A stretch of 9,703 nucleotides of DNA, taken from Allobrachymonas sp. Its GTDB lineage: Bacteria; Pseudomonadota; Gammaproteobacteria; Burkholderiales; Burkholderiaceae_C. Below, one piece after another: positions 6,914 through 9,703 of this stretch. Within the stretch, counting starts at the first letter, position 1. Each line of letters begins with the position of its first letter. The notes beneath the pieces were generated by a model. It was given only the letters and a program-made list of their open reading frames with translations. It did not search any database and was not told the origin of the DNA. The stretch lies in assembly GCA_012036375.1 (NCBI GenBank), contig JAAUOI010000091.1, positions 1-9,703 on the forward strand, given 5' to 3'. The translations under genes were made by a program, and so were the position numbers.

Positions 6914-7837
6914 TTACAGGCTCGCAGCTTTGGCGATCAGCCACTGTTTGAAAGCTGCTTTGAGTTCGCCGTGTTGCAAAGCTTGATCGACGGTGGCTTG
7001 CAGCATGCCCAGCTTGCTGCCGCAATCATGCCGCGTGCCTGCGAAGGGGAGTGCGCGAACGCCTTGTGTGGCGGCGAGGCGGGCAATACCGTCGGTGAGC
7101 TGAATCTCGCCGGTATGCGCGGGATTGCTGAGCGCTTGCTGCGCAATATCGCGCAGCTCGTGCAAGACACTAGGCGTGAGCACATAGCGACCCACGATGG
7201 CGGTGTTGGAGGGTGCAAGCTCAGGCTCCGGTTTTTCAACCATGCGCTCGATTTGAATCACGCCAGCATGATCAGCAGCACCCGCCACAATGCCATAACT
7301 GCTGACTTGCTCTCGCGCAACCTGCATCACAGCAATCACGCTTTGCCCGCTGCGTTGATATTCGCCCAGCAATTGCGCCAGCACGGGCGGCGAGCCCTGC
7401 ATGAAATCATCGGCAAGCAACACAGCAAATGGCTCGTTGCCAATCAATTCTTGCGCACACAACACGGCATGCCCCAAACCGAGTGCACGCGGCTGACGAA
7501 CATACACGCAACTCATGTCGTCGGGCGCTATCGAGCGAGCCAGCGCCAGTAGCTCGTGTTTGCCAGTTCGTTCTAGCTCGGTCTCTAATTCGTAAGCCGT
7601 ATCAAAATGGTCTTCCACAGGTCGCTTGGTACGCCCCGTGACGAAGATCATTTGACGAATGCCGCTGGCATAGGCTTCTTCCACCGCATATTGAATCAAA
7701 GGCTTATCCACCACGGGCAGCATCTCTTTAGGCGAAGCTTTGGTGGCGGGCAAAAAGCGCGTGCCAAGACCCGCAATGGGGAAGACCGCTTTGCGCACGG
7801 GCGGGTGAGGGATGTGAGCAGAGGGTGCGCAAGACAT
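6914..7837 (-). CDS. galU: UTP-glucose-1-phosphate uridylyltransferase
   Basis: A 307-residue cytoplasmic enzyme that makes UDP-glucose and diphosphate from UTP and glucose 1-phosphate. The sequence shows the nucleotidyltransferase signature GLGTRFLP (23-30) with ATKASPKEMLP (31-41), QPRALGLGHAV (115-125), LADD (141-144), VEKPEPE (200-206) with the conserved lysine, GRYVLTP (216-222) and TGEIQLTDGI (242-251). Length is normal for bacterial GalU. The ATG at 7837 gives an N-terminus a few residues longer than usual before KAVFPIAG, and no strong ribosome binding site is seen. A GTG at codon 14 is a possible alternative. It lies between the FMN reductase (30-base gap) and the glycosyltransferase (32-base gap), all on one strand. 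UDP-glucose would feed core and O-antigen sugars. The gene is intact. Confidence 0.95.
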   Translation of the reverse strand: MSCAPSAHIPHPPVRKAVFPIAGLGTRFLPATKASPKEMLPVVDKPLIQYAVEEAYASGIRQMIFVTGRTKRPVEDHFDTAYELETELERTGKHELLALARSIAPDDMSCVYVRQPRALGLGHAVLCAQELIGNEPFAVLLADDFMQGSPPVLAQLLGEYQRSGQSVIAVMQVAREQVSSYGIVAGAADHAGVIQIERMVEKPEPELAPSNTAIVGRYVLTPSVLHELRDIAQQALSNPAHTGEIQLTDGIARLAATQGVRALPFAGTRHDCGSKLGMLQATVDQALQHGELKAAFKQWLIAKAASL

Positions 7838-7867
7838 GGGCTGATTATCGCCAATCCCAGCGCCGCT

Positions 7868-8485
7868 TTATGTGCCCAATCGTTGCACCGCCCAGATCAC
7901 CTGATCGACCACAGCTTTCACCTTGGCAATCGCCGCTTCATCTTTCAAATGCCCTTGCGCATCAAATGCATCGCCTGCTTTGCCTAAAGCGAATTGCTGC
8001 GGAGCGACCCAGCATTGCAAGTTGCGCATCAGTGGCGCGAGGTGCTCCAAGCTGCGCAGGCCACCCATCATGCCGGGGGAGGCAGACAGCAAGCCCACCA
8101 CTTTGCCAGCGAAGGGCTTGGTGCCGCTTTTCCAATTCTCCGCTTCGTCTTGGCTGCATTCTGCGCCAGCCTTGGCGGGGCTGCTGGCCCAATCAATCGT
8201 GTTTTTCAGCAGCGCGGTGTAGCTGCCGTTGTATTCGGGGCTGGCAATGATCCAGCCAGCATGGGCATGCATCATTTCTTTGAGGCGAATCACTGCGCCG
8301 GGTGTGCCGCGTGATTCGAGATCAGCGTTGTAGAGCGGGAAGTTGAGATCGCCTAGCTCGATATAGGTCGGGCGCGCATCTGCTTCGCGCACCAAGCGGG
8401 CGGCCTCTTTGGCGAGCTTGCGGTTGAAGGAATTGACGCGGCTAGAACCTGCGAAGATGAGGATGGAGTTGGCAGCGGTTGACAT
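7868..8485 (-). CDS. NADPH-dependent FMN reductase family flavoprotein
   Basis: A 205-residue flavodoxin-like protein of the NADPH-dependent FMN reductase family, which includes ChrR/YieF-type quinone and chromate reductases. GSSRVNSFN (13-21) is the phosphate-binding loop for FMN, SPEYNGSYTALLKNTIDW (82-99) is the family hallmark that contacts the flavin ring, and SASPGMMGGLR (134-144) forms the third loop. It is soluble, with no signal peptide. It probably reduces quinones, azo compounds or free flavin with NAD(P)H; the true substrate is not readable. The ATG at 8485 has no clear ribosome binding site. It heads the minus-strand run to galU but has no obvious link to LPS, so co-transcription may be incidental. 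The gene is intact. Confidence 0.88.
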   Translation of the reverse strand: MSTAANSILIFAGSSRVNSFNRKLAKEAARLVREADARPTYIELGDLNFPLYNADLESRGTPGAVIRLKEMMHAHAGWIIASPEYNGSYTALLKNTIDWASSPAKAGAECSQDEAENWKSGTKPFAGKVVGLLSASPGMMGGLRSLEHLAPLMRNLQCWVAPQQFALGKAGDAFDAQGHLKDEAAIAKVKAVVDQVIWAVQRLGT

Positions 8486-8546
8486 AGGGCGCAGTGTGCC
8501 AGAGGCTGCAAAGCCTTGGAGAGATTGGGCGAAAAGAGTAATAAAT

Positions 8547-8606
8547 CACTATGAATTCAATAGCACTTGGCGCAGGTTTTATGCCGGCTAGTGGCTGATT
8601 TGGCTT
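8547..8606 (-). repeat. Dispersed intergenic repeat, copy D (inverted)
   Basis: About 60 bases between the helicase stop and the FMN reductase start. On the minus strand it reads AAGCCAAATC, then AGCCGGCATA, then CTGCGCCAAGTGCTATTG, then AATTCATAGTG. It shares its outer AAGCCAAATC block with copy C and its ATAGTG end with copy B. It has a CTAT-ATAG stem around a GAATTC core. Confidence 0.75.
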
Positions 8607-8616
8607 AAAAATTCGC

Positions 8617-9703
8617 TTATTCACCCAAGGGTTTGAGCAACTGCGCCACATCGTCTTCGCTGAACAGCGCTTCTTTGCGCAGCGCCGCGCCGCTGAGCAT
8701 GCTGCTGGCCAACTGGGCTTTGCGTTCTTGCAATTTGAGCATGCGCTCTTCAATCGTGCCGCTGGCGACCAGCTTGTAGACGAAGACCTGCGAGGTTTGG
8801 CCGATGCGGTGGGCGCGATCGGTGGCTTGGTTTTCGACCGCTGGATTCCACCAAGGATCGTAGTGAATCACGGTATCGGCCTGCGGCAAATTGAGGCCCA
8901 CGCCGCCGGCTTTGAGGCTGATGAGAAACAGGCTCACCTTGCCGCTGGTGAATTGCTCAATGATCTCGTCGCGCTTTTTGGATTGGCCGGTGAGCTTGAC
9001 CCAAGCGATTTTTCGCGCGGCCAGCTCTTGCTCGATCAGCTCCAGCATCGAGGTGAATTGCGAGAAGAGCAGAATCTTTCGGCCCTCTGCCAACATCTCA
9101 GGAAGCAACTCCATGAGCAATGCCATCTTGGCCGATTCTTTGACTTTTTGGCTGCCGGCAGCGGCACGAGGCGCGGATCGCAGCAGACCTGGCGCAGCTT
9201 GAGCAGCGCATCAAGCACTTGAATTTGCGAGCGAGCCAAGCCTTTATCGGCCAGCGCATCGCGCACGGCTTTCTCAGTCGCCAAGCGAATCGTTTCGTAC
9301 AAATCGGCTTGCTTGCCTTCGAGCGAGACGGCGCTGAGCGTTTCAATTTTGTCGGGTAAATCGCTCAGCACTTCTTTCTTGGTGCGGCGCAGAATAAAGG
9401 GCGTGACGCGGCGGCTGAGCGAGGCGAGCATTTCGCTGTCACCATGCTTTTCAATCGGCGTGCGGTAGACATCTTTGAAGCGCTTGGCGCTGCCCAAAAA
9501 GCCGGGCATGAGAAAGTGAAACAAGCTCCACAGCTCGCCCAAATGATTTTCCATGGGCGTGCCCGAGAGGCAGACGCGCTGCTGCGCGGGAAGCTCATAG
9601 GCCACCTGAGCCGCATCGGTGGCTGCATTTTTTGATGTTTTGCGCTTCATCAAGCACCACCAGAGACCAGCGCTGCTTCATCCAGCGCTCTTTGTCGCGC
9701 GAA
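8617..9703 (-). CDS. SNF2-family DEAD/DEAH helicase, C-terminal part (two apparent frameshifts)
   Basis: The last 361 residues or so of a SNF2-type superfamily 2 ATPase; the N-terminus lies beyond the right edge. In order, the corrected frame shows LVVLDEAQNIKN (motif II, DEAQ at 9640-9651), LSGTPMENHLGELWSLFHFL (motif III region, about 9520-9569), FILRRTKKEVLSDLPDK, ILLFSQFTSMLELIEQEL (motif IV region), SLKAGGVGLNL (motif V), and ATDRAHRIGQTSQVFVYKLV (motif VI, near 8798-8824). These drive ATP-dependent DNA translocation; bacterial members such as RapA act on nucleoprotein complexes, but this one's role is unknown. Two frame breaks occur. The T6 run at 9628-9633 needs one base fewer to give IKNAATDA, and the T3 run at 9139-9141 needs one more to give KKSKESAKMALL. 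It ends at TAA 8617-8619. Confidence 0.9.

Noticed and set aside
7838..7867. GATAAT in the gap before galU as a -10 box
   Set aside because: No -35 element is present at 16-18 bases upstream, and the transcript would begin almost at the start codon.
3988..9703. Reading waaA, the glycosyltransferase and the helicase as true pseudogenes
   Set aside because: Every break is one base at or beside a homopolymer, all motifs are otherwise intact, and waaA is expected to be needed for growth.

Overview
The window looks like the chromosome of a betaproteobacterium in Burkholderiales, most likely Comamonadaceae or a near relative. The basis is the protein style (a GalU, WaaA and KdkA set with a WaaL-like ligase), a moderately high GC content with many TTG/TTT codons, and short dispersed intergenic repeats of a kind I recall from Comamonadaceae. 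No tRNA, rRNA, CRISPR array, transposase or phage gene was seen.

Layout. Bases 1-269 hold the 3' end of a Fic-family protein gene (+). It converges on an exported alpha/beta hydrolase gene (349-1344, -). A divergent spacer leads to a membrane-anchored alpha/beta hydrolase (about 1521-2596, +) that carries an in-frame 30-bp tandem repeat with a palindromic core. Next is a WaaL/Wzy_C-type O-antigen ligase (2753-4021, +). Its 3' end overlaps, tail to tail, a long minus-strand gene (3988-6121) that joins WaaA (Kdo transferase) and KdkA (Kdo kinase) in one frame. Upstream of that gene on the minus strand lie a small GT-A type glycosyltransferase (6139-6881), galU (6914-7837) and an NADPH-dependent FMN reductase (7868-8485), with gaps of 17-32 bases. 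Bases 8617-9703 are the C-terminal part of a SNF2-family helicase (-), cut by the window edge.

How the genes fit together. GalU makes UDP-glucose. The glycosyltransferase probably adds a core sugar. WaaA adds Kdo to lipid A and the fused KdkA domain would phosphorylate it. The ligase would attach O-antigen or a related glycan to the finished lipid A-core. This makes 2753-7837 an LPS core and O-antigen assembly locus.

Sequence quality. Seven single-base frame breaks can be inferred in five genes, each in or beside a short homopolymer. Six look like a lost base and one like an extra base. Two fall in WaaA and two in the helicase, and flanking homology continues on both sides of each. WaaA is normally essential or nearly so, so sequencing or assembly error is more likely than gene decay. 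CDS coordinates below span the corrected genes.

The most interesting real biology is the WaaA-KdkA fusion, the four-copy dispersed repeat, and the palindromic minisatellite inside the hydrolase. I did not find a convincing undescribed defence or mobile system.
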